Assembly: GCA_035628915.1 (NCBI GenBank)
Contig: DASPIW010000011.1
Span: 1-64,000 of the forward strand
Direction: 5' to 3'
Length of the DNA stretch: 64,000 nt
Source of the DNA: JARBUG01 sp035628915
GTDB taxonomy: Bacteria > Bacillota > Sulfobacillia > Symbiobacteriales > Symbiobacteriaceae
Shown here: one piece after another, positions 53,295-62,701 of the stretch
How the letters are laid out: each line of letters starts with the position of its first letter
How positions within the stretch are numbered: the first letter of the stretch is position 1
Position numbers and translations under genes: made by a program
Notes under the pieces: generated by a model
Seen by the model: the letters and a program-made list of their open reading frames with translations, nothing else
What the model was told of the DNA's origin: nothing
Database searches by the model: none

Positions 53295-53597
53295 GTGCAA
53301 TGTGACCAGATTCGACCGTACCTCGAACAGTATGCGGAAGGTTCGCTGCCCGGATACAAGGCAGCTTGGGTCGTTCAGCATCTGGCGGCGTGCCCGGCCT
53401 GCACTGGGGCGGCAGAAGCTGCACGCCGGGCGCCTGACAAACCGGCGCCGGTGGTCGGCACCAGCGGACGCAATCCGCAACTGTCCGAAGGCGATTTTGA
53501 GGCGGTTCAGCGCCCCGTACCCTGGTGGCTGCAGTGGGCAACGGCCATTTTCATCGTGGCGGCCGTAGGCGGCGCCGTGTGGTTGGTAGCGGCGTAA
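53295..53597 (+). CDS. Anti-sigma-factor-like zinc-finger membrane protein
   Basis: 100 residues; GTG follows GGGAGGAATG. N terminus CDQIRPYLEQYAEGSLPGYK then HLAACPAC forms a zf-HC2 type finger (H-x3-C-x2-C plus an upstream Cys). A single membrane span closes the protein (WATAIFIVAAVGGAVWLVA). Such proteins hold ECF sigma factors at the membrane. No sigma factor gene is adjacent in this window, so the partner is unknown. Confidence 0.8.
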   Translation: MQCDQIRPYLEQYAEGSLPGYKAAWVVQHLAACPACTGAAEAARRAPDKPAPVVGTSGRNPQLSEGDFEAVQRPVPWWLQWATAIFIVAAVGGAVWLVAA

Positions 53598-53647
53598 GTT
53601 TTTGGACTCTTGGTTGATTGGTTTCATCTATGATAAAATGGTTGCAC

Positions 53648-53680
53648 CGGGAGGGCTGCGCCCCTTCCGGCTCTTTTCTG
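53648..53680 (+). terminator. Hairpin in the gap before oppD
   Basis: CCGGGAGGG pairs with CCCTTCCGG (one G-U), then CTCTTTT. A promoter-like TTGGTT-18-TAAAAT lies at 53612-53641 directly in front, so an attenuated leader is possible. The remaining 53681-53987 has no gene; it holds a CCTGAC-6-GTCAGG palindrome at 53859-53876. Confidence 0.6.
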
Positions 53681-53987
53681 TGTCGGGCAGAATGGCGCAA
53701 CTCCAACGTGCATAAGCATCCGGTGGCATGTCTTAGTCGAATTAATCATGAAACCGCAACTTAATCCCAGGAGGATAACAAGCGCAACCCGAAGAATCCT
53801 AGTCGTCTAGAATAACCTATTTTATTGCTTGCCAGGGGAATCGGCGTACTGTGACGAACCTGACAATTTGGTCAGGGTGAACCATAGACCGAGAATGCCC
53901 GTCACATCCATTGCATGCATTGGTGCCTCCGACAGACCCGGGTCGTCCGGTATGACGTCGATTTTGAAGGAGACGAGGAGTGAGCCG

Positions 53988-54980
53988 ATGAGCGAGAAAC
54001 TGGTCGATATTCGCAATCTCAAAACGTACTTCTATACGGAAGATGGCGTCGTACCGGCCGTCGACGGAGTGGATTTGTACGTCAAGCGCGGCGAGACCCT
54101 TGGCGTCGTGGGCGAATCGGGCTGCGGCAAGAGCGTCACCTCTCTGTCCGTCATGCGTTTGATCGCCTCCCCGCCCGGGAAGATCGTCGGCGGCGAGATT
54201 ATTTTCGAAGGTGAAGACCTTCTCAAGAAGACCGAACCGGAAATGCGGAAAATCCGCGGCAATGATATATCGATGATTTTCCAGGAGCCAATGACCTCGC
54301 TCAACCCGGTCTACACCATCGGTGACCAGATTTCCGAGGCCATCATCCTGCATCAGGGCCTCAGCAAGAAAGAAGCCATCGACAAGGCGGTTGAAATGCT
54401 CCGCCTGGTCGGCATTCCCCTGCCGGAGCGGCGCGTGAAGGAGTACCCGCACCAGCTGTCCGGCGGCATGCGGCAGCGCGTCATGATCGCCATGGCGCTC
54501 TCCTGCAACCCCAAGCTGCTCATCGCCGACGAGCCGACCACGGCTCTCGACGTTACCATTCAGGCTCAGATTCTTGAGCTTATGAAGAAGCTCAAGAAAG
54601 AACTGGGCATGGCCATCATGCTGATTACCCACGACCTGGGCGTCGTTGCCGAAATGTGCGAGCGCGTCGTGGTCATGTACGGCGGCAAGGTCGTCGAAGA
54701 AGGCGACGCCGTCTCGATCTACAAGTCCCCGCTGCATCCGTACACCGAAGGCCTGCTCCAGTCCATTCCCCGCATGGACGAGGATGTGGATCGCCTGCAC
54801 GTCATCGAAGGCGTCGTGCCGAACCCGCTGCATCTGCCTGAAGGCTGCCGCTTCCACCCGCGGTGCCCCTACGCCGTCGACAAGTGCAAGCAGGCCCAGC
54901 CCGCGCTCGAGCAGGTGGCGCCCGGTCGCTTCGTGGCCTGCTACCTCTCCGCAGATCGACTCGCCAAGGGGGTTAGGTAA
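53988..54980 (+). CDS. oppD: Oligo/dipeptide ABC transporter ATPase OppD/DppD
   Basis: 330 residues. Walker A GESGCGKS, signature LSGGMRQR, Walker B LLIADEPT, H-loop ITHDLG, and a C-terminal oligopeptide-type extension with GCRFHPRCPYAVDKC cysteines. It powers uptake of peptides (or similar solutes such as nickel or glycans). ATG with GACGAGGAG. Its longer upstream frame (from 53829) is not translated. The partner oppF starts 3 bases after the stop. Confidence 0.93.
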   Translation: MSEKLVDIRNLKTYFYTEDGVVPAVDGVDLYVKRGETLGVVGESGCGKSVTSLSVMRLIASPPGKIVGGEIIFEGEDLLKKTEPEMRKIRGNDISMIFQEPMTSLNPVYTIGDQISEAIILHQGLSKKEAIDKAVEMLRLVGIPLPERRVKEYPHQLSGGMRQRVMIAMALSCNPKLLIADEPTTALDVTIQAQILELMKKLKKELGMAIMLITHDLGVVAEMCERVVVMYGGKVVEEGDAVSIYKSPLHPYTEGLLQSIPRMDEDVDRLHVIEGVVPNPLHLPEGCRFHPRCPYAVDKCKQAQPALEQVAPGRFVACYLSADRLAKGVR

Positions 54981-54983
54981 ACG

Positions 54984-55994
<1,011 letters not shown>

Positions 55995-56005
55995 GGGCGT
56001 AACAC

Positions 56006-56042
56006 AGCGAGCCAGAGCAACGTGCTCTGGCTCGCTTTTTTC
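56006..56042 (+). terminator. Terminator of oppDF
   Basis: AGCGAGCCAGAGCA / TGCTCTGGCTCGCT, 14-bp perfect stem, 3-base loop, then TTTTTTCG. Confidence 0.95.
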
Positions 56043-56151
56043 GTCAGATCACTCAGACTTCGCGAATCACGCACAGGCAGTGGCCGTACCGGTTAGAGCC
56101 CACCGCCACCAGCTGATTTCCAAAGGTTCAACTCTGACCTGTCATGTCACG

Positions 56152-56181
56152 TTGCCCACATTTTCTACGGTGTGGTAGAAT
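56152..56181 (+). promoter_or_regulatory. Promoter of gatCAB
   Basis: TTGCCC at 56152-56157 and TAGAAT at 56176-56181, 18-base spacer, with TGTGG just before the -10. The predicted transcript starts about 35 bases before gatC. The 56041-56151 part before it shows nothing I can name. Confidence 0.65.
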
Positions 56182-56223
56182 CAAAGGGTTACATGAGCCA
56201 GATTATATAGGCGGTGATTTCCA

Positions 56224-56514
56224 ATGGCACTATCGCGCAGTCAGGTGGAACATGTGGCACGACTGGCCCGCCTCGCTCTGTCTGAGGCGGAAAAGGAGAT
56301 ATATACGGAGCAGGTCAGCCGGATTTTGGACCACGTGGAGATGATGAACCGGCTTGACACCGGCAATGTGCCCCCGACCTATCATGCCGTGGCGCTGCAG
56401 AACGTCCTTCGTGCGGACAAGCCTCATCAATCTCTGGACCGTGAGAAGCTCCTCAGCCAGGCACCTGAGCATGAGGGGGGCTGTTTCAAGGTTCCCAAGA
56501 TCACGGAGGGCTAA
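56224..56514 (+). CDS. gatC: Glu/Asp-tRNA amidotransferase subunit C
   Basis: 96 residues, full-length GatC: VEHVARLARLALSEAEKE and ILDHVEMMNRLDTGNVPPTYH. It steadies GatA and GatB in the complex that makes Gln-tRNA (and Asn-tRNA) by amidating mischarged tRNA. ATG behind GGCGGTGATTT. 2 bases before gatA. Confidence 0.94.
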   Translation: MALSRSQVEHVARLARLALSEAEKEIYTEQVSRILDHVEMMNRLDTGNVPPTYHAVALQNVLRADKPHQSLDREKLLSQAPEHEGGCFKVPKITEG

Positions 56515-56516
56515 CT

Positions 56517-57995
56517 ATGACAGCATCGACCTTTAAGCTGAGCGCAACCCGCCTGAACCGGCTCTTCACAGCCGGTGAACTGTCGGCGGTGGAGATTACG
56601 CAGGCCGTTCTGGACCGCATTGAGAAGGTGGAGCCCAAGGTGCACGCCTTCCTGACGGTGACGGCCGAGCGGGCCCTGGACCGGGCCAAAAAGCTGGACG
56701 CCCGCCGCAAGGCCGGTGACACCGAACTGGGCCTGCTGGCCGGGGTGCCGGTGGCGGTCAAGGATAACATGTGCACCGATGAAGTCCGCACGACCTGCGG
56801 TTCCAAGATTCTCGGCGGGTACGTGCCGCCTTACGATGCCACAGTGGTCGAGCGGCTGCGGGGTTCGGGCGCGATCATCGTCGGCAAGACGAACATGGAC
56901 GAGTTCGCCATGGGCTCTTCCGGCGAAAACTCCGCTTTCGGCCCGACCCGCAACCCCTGGGATCTGAACCGCGTCCCCGGCGGCTCATCTTCCGGATCTG
57001 CCGCGTCGGTCGCTGCGGAAGAGGTACCCGTCTCGCTGGGCTCCGACACCGGCGGTTCGATCAGGCAGCCCGCTTCCCTGTGCGGCATCGTCGGCCTGAA
57101 GCCGACTTACGGCTATGTCAGCCGGTACGGCTTGGTCGCTTTCGCCTCGTCGCTCGACCAGATCGGGCCCTTCGCCCGGGATGTGGAAGACTGCGCCCGC
57201 CTATTTGAGGTGATCGCGGGCCCCGACCGCCGCGATTCGACCAACGCCGGCAGGGCGCCGCACCCGGTCAAACTGGGCGGCGAACCAACGCTAAAGGGCG
57301 TCCGGTTCGGCGTGCCCCGGGAGTACTTCGCAGCGGGCATTGACCCGGAAGTGAAGGCCCGCATTGAAGAAGCTGTCCGGCAGATGCAGGGCCTGGGCGC
57401 CGAGGTGGAGGAGTGCTCTCTCCCGCACACGGAGTACGCCCTTGCCGCTTACTACATCATCGCTCCGGCGGAGTGCAGCGCCAACCTGGCCCGCTTCGAC
57501 GGCGTCAAATACGGTCACCGCACGGCCGGTGCCTCCGGGCTGCTGGAGATGTACTCCAAGACGCGGGACGAGGGCTTCGGCTCTGAAGTGAAGCGGCGGA
57601 TCATGATTGGCACGTATGCGCTTTCGAGCGGCTACTACGACGCCTACTATAAGAAGGCCCAGCAGGTTCGCACCCTGGTGATGCGGGACTTTGAGGACGC
57701 CTTCGCCAAGTTCGACGCGCTCATTACCCCCACTTCGCCGGTGCCCGCCTGGGGCATGGGCGAAAAGACCGACGATCCCCTGACGATGTACCTGGCGGAC
57801 GTCTGCACGATTCCCGTCAACCTGGCGGGTATTCCCGGCGTCTCCATTCCGTGCGGCTTCGCGGGCGGTCTCCCCGTCGGCCTGCAGCTAATCGGCAAGC
57901 ATTTTGACGATCACAAGCTGCTGCAGTACGCCTGGGCCTATGAGAGGGTCACGAACCATACCCAGGCCCGGCCGTCGCTGGAAGGGGGGCTGTAA
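56517..57995 (+). CDS. gatA: Glu/Asp-tRNA amidotransferase subunit A
   Basis: 492 residues, amidase-signature enzyme. The catalytic Lys is in VPVAVKDNM, and the Ser pair is in GGSSSGSAASVA and GSDTGGSIRQPAS. It frees ammonia from glutamine for GatB. Overlaps nothing; gatB starts 3 bases after its stop. Family-typical length. Confidence 0.97.
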   Translation: MTASTFKLSATRLNRLFTAGELSAVEITQAVLDRIEKVEPKVHAFLTVTAERALDRAKKLDARRKAGDTELGLLAGVPVAVKDNMCTDEVRTTCGSKILGGYVPPYDATVVERLRGSGAIIVGKTNMDEFAMGSSGENSAFGPTRNPWDLNRVPGGSSSGSAASVAAEEVPVSLGSDTGGSIRQPASLCGIVGLKPTYGYVSRYGLVAFASSLDQIGPFARDVEDCARLFEVIAGPDRRDSTNAGRAPHPVKLGGEPTLKGVRFGVPREYFAAGIDPEVKARIEEAVRQMQGLGAEVEECSLPHTEYALAAYYIIAPAECSANLARFDGVKYGHRTAGASGLLEMYSKTRDEGFGSEVKRRIMIGTYALSSGYYDAYYKKAQQVRTLVMRDFEDAFAKFDALITPTSPVPAWGMGEKTDDPLTMYLADVCTIPVNLAGIPGVSIPCGFAGGLPVGLQLIGKHFDDHKLLQYAWAYERVTNHTQARPSLEGGL

Positions 57996-57998
57996 GGC

Positions 57999-59459
57999 AT
58001 GGCGAGCAAGTGGGAACAGGTCATCGGCCTGGAAGTCCACGTGGAGCTGTCCACCGAAACCAAGGTCTGGTGCTCCTGCAAGAACGAATTCGGCGCCGAG
58101 CCGAATACCAACGTCTGCCCGGTCTGCGCGGCCCTGCCGGGCGCCCTGCCGGTGCTGAACGCCGAAGCGCTGGAGTATACGGTCAAGACGGGCCTGGCCC
58201 TGGGCTGCGAAATCCCCCATTACTCCAAGTTCGACCGGAAGAACTACTTCTACCCGGACAACCCGACGAACTATCAGATCAGCCAGCTCGATCTGCCGCT
58301 GTGCAAGAACGGCCATGTCGAGATTACCACCGCCGACGGCACCACCAAGCAGATCCGTATTCAGCGCATTCAGCTGGAGACGGATGCCGGCAAGCTGCTG
58401 CACGCCGGGGACGACGTGGTGGCGGGCGACTCCTCGCTGGTCGATTTCAACCGGGCGGGCGTGCCGCTGATTGAGATCGTCTCCGAGCCGGACCTGCGGT
58501 CGGCGGAAGAGGCGATTCTGTACCTGACGAAGCTGCGGGCGATCATCAAGTACTGCGGCGTCAGCGACGTGAAGATGGAAGAGGGCTCCATGCGGGCCGA
58601 CGTGAACGTGTCGGTGCGGCCGGCCGGGTCGGAGAAGTACGGCACCCGGGCAGAGCTGAAGAACGTGAACTCGTTCTCGGCTGTGGCCCGGGGCATTGAG
58701 TACGAAATCAAGCGGCAGATCGCAATTTTGGAGGCCGGCGGCGCGGTGGATCAGGAGACCCGCTCCTGGCGGGATGCCAAGGGCATCTCCGTGACCCTGC
58801 GGTCGAAGGAAGAGGCCGAGGATTACCGGTACTTCCCGGAGCCGGACCTGCCCCCGGTCGTCCTGACCGACGAGGAGATCGCGAAGGTGCGGGCGACCCT
58901 GCCGGAGCTGCCTGACTCGATTATCCACCGGCTCATGAACGAGTACGGGCTCGGGGCGTACGACGCTTCGATCATCGTGTCGGAGAAGGAGTTTGCCGAG
59001 TGGTTCGACAGGGCGGTGGCCCTGGCGGGCGCCGCGAACGCCAAGGCGGTGGCGAACTGGCAGATCAACGAAGTCAACCGGATCATGAACGCCCGGGGGC
59101 TGGGGCCGGATCAGATTCCGGTCAGGCCCGAGCAGGTGGCGGGCATGCTGAAGTTGATGGAGAAGGGCACGATTACCGGCAAGATCGCGAAGACCGTCTT
59201 CGAGAAGATGGTCGAGTCGGGCAAGGATGCGGAGACGATCGTGAAGGAAGAGGGTCTGACGCAGGTCGCCGACGAAGGCGAGTTGCTGAAGATCGCCCAG
59301 GAGATCGTCGCGGCCAACCCGAAGGTGGTCGAGGACTGGAAGTCCGGTAAGGCGAGTTCCGTGCAGTGGTTCGTGGGCCAGATGATGAAGGCGACCCGCG
59401 GGCGGGCCAATCCGCAGCTGGCTTTGAAGCTGGTCACGGAGGCGCTGGAAACACTATAG
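57999..59459 (+). CDS. gatB: Glu/Asp-tRNA amidotransferase subunit B
   Basis: 486 residues. Start WEQVIGLEVHVELSTETKVW; zinc cysteines in CSCKNEFG and CPVCAALPG; FDRKNYFYPDNP motif; C-terminal YqeY-like tail domain (about 330-486). It phosphorylates and amidates the tRNA-bound glutamate or aspartate. Last gene of gatCAB. Confidence 0.97.
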   Translation: MASKWEQVIGLEVHVELSTETKVWCSCKNEFGAEPNTNVCPVCAALPGALPVLNAEALEYTVKTGLALGCEIPHYSKFDRKNYFYPDNPTNYQISQLDLPLCKNGHVEITTADGTTKQIRIQRIQLETDAGKLLHAGDDVVAGDSSLVDFNRAGVPLIEIVSEPDLRSAEEAILYLTKLRAIIKYCGVSDVKMEEGSMRADVNVSVRPAGSEKYGTRAELKNVNSFSAVARGIEYEIKRQIAILEAGGAVDQETRSWRDAKGISVTLRSKEEAEDYRYFPEPDLPPVVLTDEEIAKVRATLPELPDSIIHRLMNEYGLGAYDASIIVSEKEFAEWFDRAVALAGAANAKAVANWQINEVNRIMNARGLGPDQIPVRPEQVAGMLKLMEKGTITGKIAKTVFEKMVESGKDAETIVKEEGLTQVADEGELLKIAQEIVAANPKVVEDWKSGKASSVQWFVGQMMKATRGRANPQLALKLVTEALETL

Positions 59460-59467
59460 CGATTGAG

Positions 59468-59500
59468 AGGGCCGTCGCCATTGGGCGGCGCCCTTTGCTT
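59468..59500 (+). terminator. Terminator of gatCAB
   Basis: AGGGC-C-GTCGCC pairs with GGCGGC-GCCCT (one bulge, one G-U) around ATTG, then TTTGCTTTG. Confidence 0.65.
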
Positions 59501-59526
59501 TGGGAATGGGACAGGCGAAACCTGCC

Positions 59527-59553
59527 GCGGAGGACGCGGAGAACGCGGAATAG
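59527..59553. repeat. Three 9-bp GCGGARRAC-type units
   Basis: GCGGAGGAC, GCGGAGAAC and GCGGAATAG follow one another in the 180-bp gap after gatB. The period of 9 matches the AT-rich repeats at 45267. The rest of the gap up to 59637 holds only the ribosome site of the next gene. Confidence 0.6.
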
Positions 59554-59637
59554 GAACAGCGCGGCGGCAAAATCTGTCTCACCAAAGGAGGGAGCGCTCT
59601 TTCATCCGCCGTAATCTCCACCCATGAGGTGGTACTG

Positions 59638-60597
59638 GTGATTCTGGTGACCGGGGCGACGGGGTTCATCGGGGCTCAGTTAGCGGAACGGCTGATTGCC
59701 GGCGGCGAGCCGGTACGGGTGCTGGCGCGGGACCCGCGGCGGGTGAAGGTGGCGCCGGTGGAAGTGGCCCGGGGCGACCTGGGTGATCCGGCTTCGCTGG
59801 CCCAAGCCCTGCTGGGCGTGGAGCAGGTCTATCACTGCGCCTCCTGGATCTCCTACAAGGCGCCCTGGGAACAGGTGTGGCAGGTGAACGTGCAGGGCAC
59901 GGCCAACTTACTGGACGCCTGTCTCGCCGCCGGGGTGCGGCGGGTGGTGCACATGTCTTCGGTGGCGGCAGGAGGACCCGCCCGGGCGGGACGGCCTGTG
60001 ACGGAAGCCGACGAGCCGGCGCCCCTGGACGACCCGTACGGGCGATCCAAGGCGGAGCAGGAGCGGCTGGTGGTGTCGTATGCCGCCCGCGGCCTGGACG
60101 TGGTCGTAGTCCGGCCCAGCGCTGTTTACGGACCGGGAGACGGCGCGGGTATCAATCTATTGCTGAAGCTGGCACGGCGCGGGCTGCTGCCCTTTTACCT
60201 GGGCTCCCGGAAGACCTGGGTTAACGTGGTACCGGTCAAGGATGTGGTGGCGGGCTGCCTGGCAGCCATGGCGCGGGGTCGGTCCGGCGAGATTTATAAC
60301 CTTGTCGGCCCCGACCTGACGCACGAGGAGCTCTTCGCTCTGCTGGCCCGGGTCAGCGGGGGGCGGGCGCCGTTCTTCGAGATGCCCGCGCCCGTGCTGC
60401 TGGGCGCTGCCAGTCTTGTCACGGCCTGTTCGCGCAAGCCGCCGGTTCATCCCAACGACGTGCGCAGCTGGACGGCGAATTGGCGCTGCAGCAGCGAAAA
60501 GGCCCGGGCTGAACTGGGGCACGAGCCGTCCGATCCGGCATGCGCCTGGGCGGAGACGCTTGGCTGGTTGATGGGAGGATCTGCCAATCGGGCGTAG
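59638..60597 (+). CDS. NAD(P)-dependent epimerase/reductase (extended SDR)
   Basis: 319 residues; GTG at 59638 with GAGGTGG 5 bases upstream (the GTG at 59629 overlaps that site). Rossmann motif GATGFIG (residues 6-12), MSSVAA for the catalytic Ser region, YGRSK active site and RPSAVYGPGD. It resembles dihydroflavonol-reductase-like and nucleoside-sugar epimerase families; substrate cannot be told. A carboxypeptidase gene follows 27 bases on. Confidence 0.82.
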   Translation: MILVTGATGFIGAQLAERLIAGGEPVRVLARDPRRVKVAPVEVARGDLGDPASLAQALLGVEQVYHCASWISYKAPWEQVWQVNVQGTANLLDACLAAGVRRVVHMSSVAAGGPARAGRPVTEADEPAPLDDPYGRSKAEQERLVVSYAARGLDVVVVRPSAVYGPGDGAGINLLLKLARRGLLPFYLGSRKTWVNVVPVKDVVAGCLAAMARGRSGEIYNLVGPDLTHEELFALLARVSGGRAPFFEMPAPVLLGAASLVTACSRKPPVHPNDVRSWTANWRCSSEKARAELGHEPSDPACAWAETLGWLMGGSANRA

Positions 60598-60624
60598 AAT
60601 CTGAAGAGAAAGGGGTCTTCGCTG

Positions 60625-61581
60625 ATGGCGAACAGGATGGCGCGCTCGCTTCGGCCCGGCGCCACCATCGGGGTGGTGGCGCCGTCGAGCCCGGTACCGG
60701 AGGCCGATCTGCGGGAAGGGCTAGAGCGGCTCCACGCCAGCGGGTTCCGTACGGTGGTGGGCCAGTCGGTGCTGGCTCAGCACGGGAACTACGCCGGGAC
60801 CGACGCCGAGCGCGCAGCCGACTTTAACCGGATCTGGGCTGATCCGGCGGTGGACGGCATCATCTGTGCGCGGGGCGGCGAAGGCGCCATGCGCATCCTG
60901 GAGCGGATCGACTGGGCGATGGTCGCCGCCAACCCGAAGTTCTTCTGCGGATTCTCCGACATTACGGCACTGCACGTGGCCATGGAGCTGCGGGCAGGGC
61001 TGGTCACCTTCCACGGGCCGATGATCGCGGCGTTCGGAAAGGTAGAGGCGCACGCATATAATGAAGCCAGGTTGCTGGCGGCGATGACCTCGTCCGCACC
61101 GCTCGGCGAGGTGCCCTGGCCGGCGCCCGGCGAAGGGGTACCTACCCCGCTCACCGTGCAGCCCGGCGTCGCCGAGGGGCGGCTGCTGGGCGGCAACCTG
61201 TGCCTGCTGGCGCACCTGATGGGCACGCCGTGGGAGCCGGACTTCAAGGGGCGTATTCTGCTCTTGGAAGATGTCAACGAAGCGCCGTACCGGATCGACC
61301 GGATGCTGGTCCAGTTCCTGTTGGCCGGAAAACTGCAGAAAGCGGCGGGCATTCTCTTCGGTGATTCGCCGTCCTGCATGCATCATCCGGAAGGAAAGCC
61401 ATCGCTAACCATGCCGGAGGTTTTCGCGGAGCTGCTTGAGCCCCTGGGCATACCGGTGCTGTATGGCTTCCCCTGCGGTCACACCGCGTACCGGGCGACG
61501 CTCCCCCTGGGCACCGCCGTCCGGCTGGATGCGACTGCGGGAACGCTGACGGTGCTGGAGCCAGCGCTGCAAGCGCGATGA
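60625..61581 (+). CDS. ldcA: LD-carboxypeptidase (peptidase family S66)
   Basis: 318 residues. The nucleophile Ser is in CGFSDITAL, the Glu/Arg pair is in LLEDVNEAPYRIDRML and His is in FPCGHTAYR. LdcA-type enzymes cut the L-Lys/DAP-D-Ala bond of tetrapeptides in cell-wall recycling; some S66 members cleave microcin C7-like inhibitors instead. ATG at 60625 (GAAAGGGGTC upstream, modest). Next gene starts 18 bases after its stop. Confidence 0.9.
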   Translation: MANRMARSLRPGATIGVVAPSSPVPEADLREGLERLHASGFRTVVGQSVLAQHGNYAGTDAERAADFNRIWADPAVDGIICARGGEGAMRILERIDWAMVAANPKFFCGFSDITALHVAMELRAGLVTFHGPMIAAFGKVEAHAYNEARLLAAMTSSAPLGEVPWPAPGEGVPTPLTVQPGVAEGRLLGGNLCLLAHLMGTPWEPDFKGRILLLEDVNEAPYRIDRMLVQFLLAGKLQKAAGILFGDSPSCMHHPEGKPSLTMPEVFAELLEPLGIPVLYGFPCGHTAYRATLPLGTAVRLDATAGTLTVLEPALQAR

Positions 61582-61599
61582 GTTTCAGGAGGTGGGCCT

Positions 61600-62670
61600 T
61601 TGCCCGACCCGCTTCGCCATGTCAGGGCGCTGGCCGGCGCCCGGGAGGCAGCCGGCCCCGGCGAAGCCGCCGCCGCCCGCTACATCGTTGAAGCAGCCAG
61701 AGCTTATACCCACCAGGTTTGGATGGAGCCGTTCCCGTCTTTCCGATCATCCGTGCTTCCGTATCTCCTGGTCTTCGCCGTGTCGTTGGCCGGCGGGCTG
61801 CTGTTGCCGTTTGGGACGGCCCCGGCGGCGGTAGTTTCGACCCTGGCGGCGGCCGCCTTCGCCGGTCAGTCTCTGGGCTGGACCCAACTGGGCTGGCTGT
61901 TCGAGCGGGGGGAGAGCCGCAATGTGGTGGCCGTGGTGCCGTCGGAGCGGGCGATTCGGCGGCGCCTGGTGCTCGTGGCCCACGTTGATTCGCCGGGGGC
62001 GGCGCCCGCGGCAGTCGAGCCGGCGGGCGCCGGAGTCATGATCCTGCCGGTGCTGGCGGCGGCGGCAGCCGTCACCGGGAATGCGGCGTGGGCCTGGCTA
62101 TGTGTTGTGCCGCTGCTCCTGATCGCACGGGGCATTATGCTGTTGGTGTGCGCCCACCGCAAGGGGCGGCGCCCGGAGGGCGGCGAGGCCGGTGGGCCGG
62201 CGCTCGCACTGGCCGCGGGCGAAGCCCTGGCGCAGGTGCCGCTGCAGCACACGGAAGTCTGGACGGTCTTTGCCGGTGCCCGCGAGCCGGGAATGGTTGG
62301 GCTGCAGTTCTTTCTGCAGCAGTATGGCCGCCTGTTGGCCGAAGCCGACTTTGTGGTCCTGGAGAGCCGCCAGAGCGGGGGGCCGGCTTACACGCTGGCC
62401 GAGGGTGTCATGCCCGCCAAGCTTAGCGACGATGAATTGGCCGGGCACCTGCAAGAACTGGCGGCCCAGCATCCGGACTGGCGGCTGACCGGCACCGAAC
62501 TGGGCGGCCGGGAGACGCAGGGCGCCCTGGTGCTCGACGAGGGGTTCCGGGCCGTCTCGCTGCTGGTGCCGGCCAATCCGCGGGCGCTGCACGATCTGGT
62601 ACGGCTCTTGCGGGCGCTGGGGGAGCTGATCGACCGGGACGCCCGGCAGCAGGCGGAGGCGGGCATGTGA
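61600..62670 (+). CDS. Membrane protein with degenerate M28-peptidase-like domain
   Basis: 356 residues; TTG with CAGGAGG upstream. Two hydrophobic pairs (about 50-95 and 140-195) interrupt a peptidase-M28-like frame: LVLVAHVDSPGA keeps the His-x-Asp of a zinc site, but the later part reads TVFAGAREPGMVG where active enzymes have a Glu-Glu pair. The rest has few zinc ligands. It is probably an inactive relative or acts without metal. Role unknown; co-directional with ldcA, so cell-wall or peptide-related work is a fair guess. Confidence 0.65.
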   Translation: MPDPLRHVRALAGAREAAGPGEAAAARYIVEAARAYTHQVWMEPFPSFRSSVLPYLLVFAVSLAGGLLLPFGTAPAAVVSTLAAAAFAGQSLGWTQLGWLFERGESRNVVAVVPSERAIRRRLVLVAHVDSPGAAPAAVEPAGAGVMILPVLAAAAAVTGNAAWAWLCVVPLLLIARGIMLLVCAHRKGRRPEGGEAGGPALALAAGEALAQVPLQHTEVWTVFAGAREPGMVGLQFFLQQYGRLLAEADFVVLESRQSGGPAYTLAEGVMPAKLSDDELAGHLQELAAQHPDWRLTGTELGGRETQGALVLDEGFRAVSLLVPANPRALHDLVRLLRALGELIDRDARQQAEAGM

Positions 62671-62683
62671 AACTGAAGTCCGG

Positions 62684-62695
62684 GTGTGGTAGACT
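62684..62695 (+). promoter_or_regulatory. Extended -10 promoter next to the rlmD start
   Basis: TGTGGTAGACT at 62685-62695 contains TG-n-TAGACT. The predicted first base lies at about 62702, the A of the ATG, so the mRNA may be leaderless. The same TGTGGTAGA appears in the gatCAB promoter. Confidence 0.4.
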
Positions 62696-62701
62696 AAGCC
62701 T

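Noticed and set aside
53829..53987. Upstream extension of OppD
   Set aside because: No ribosome site; ATG 53988 has GAGGAG and fits family length.
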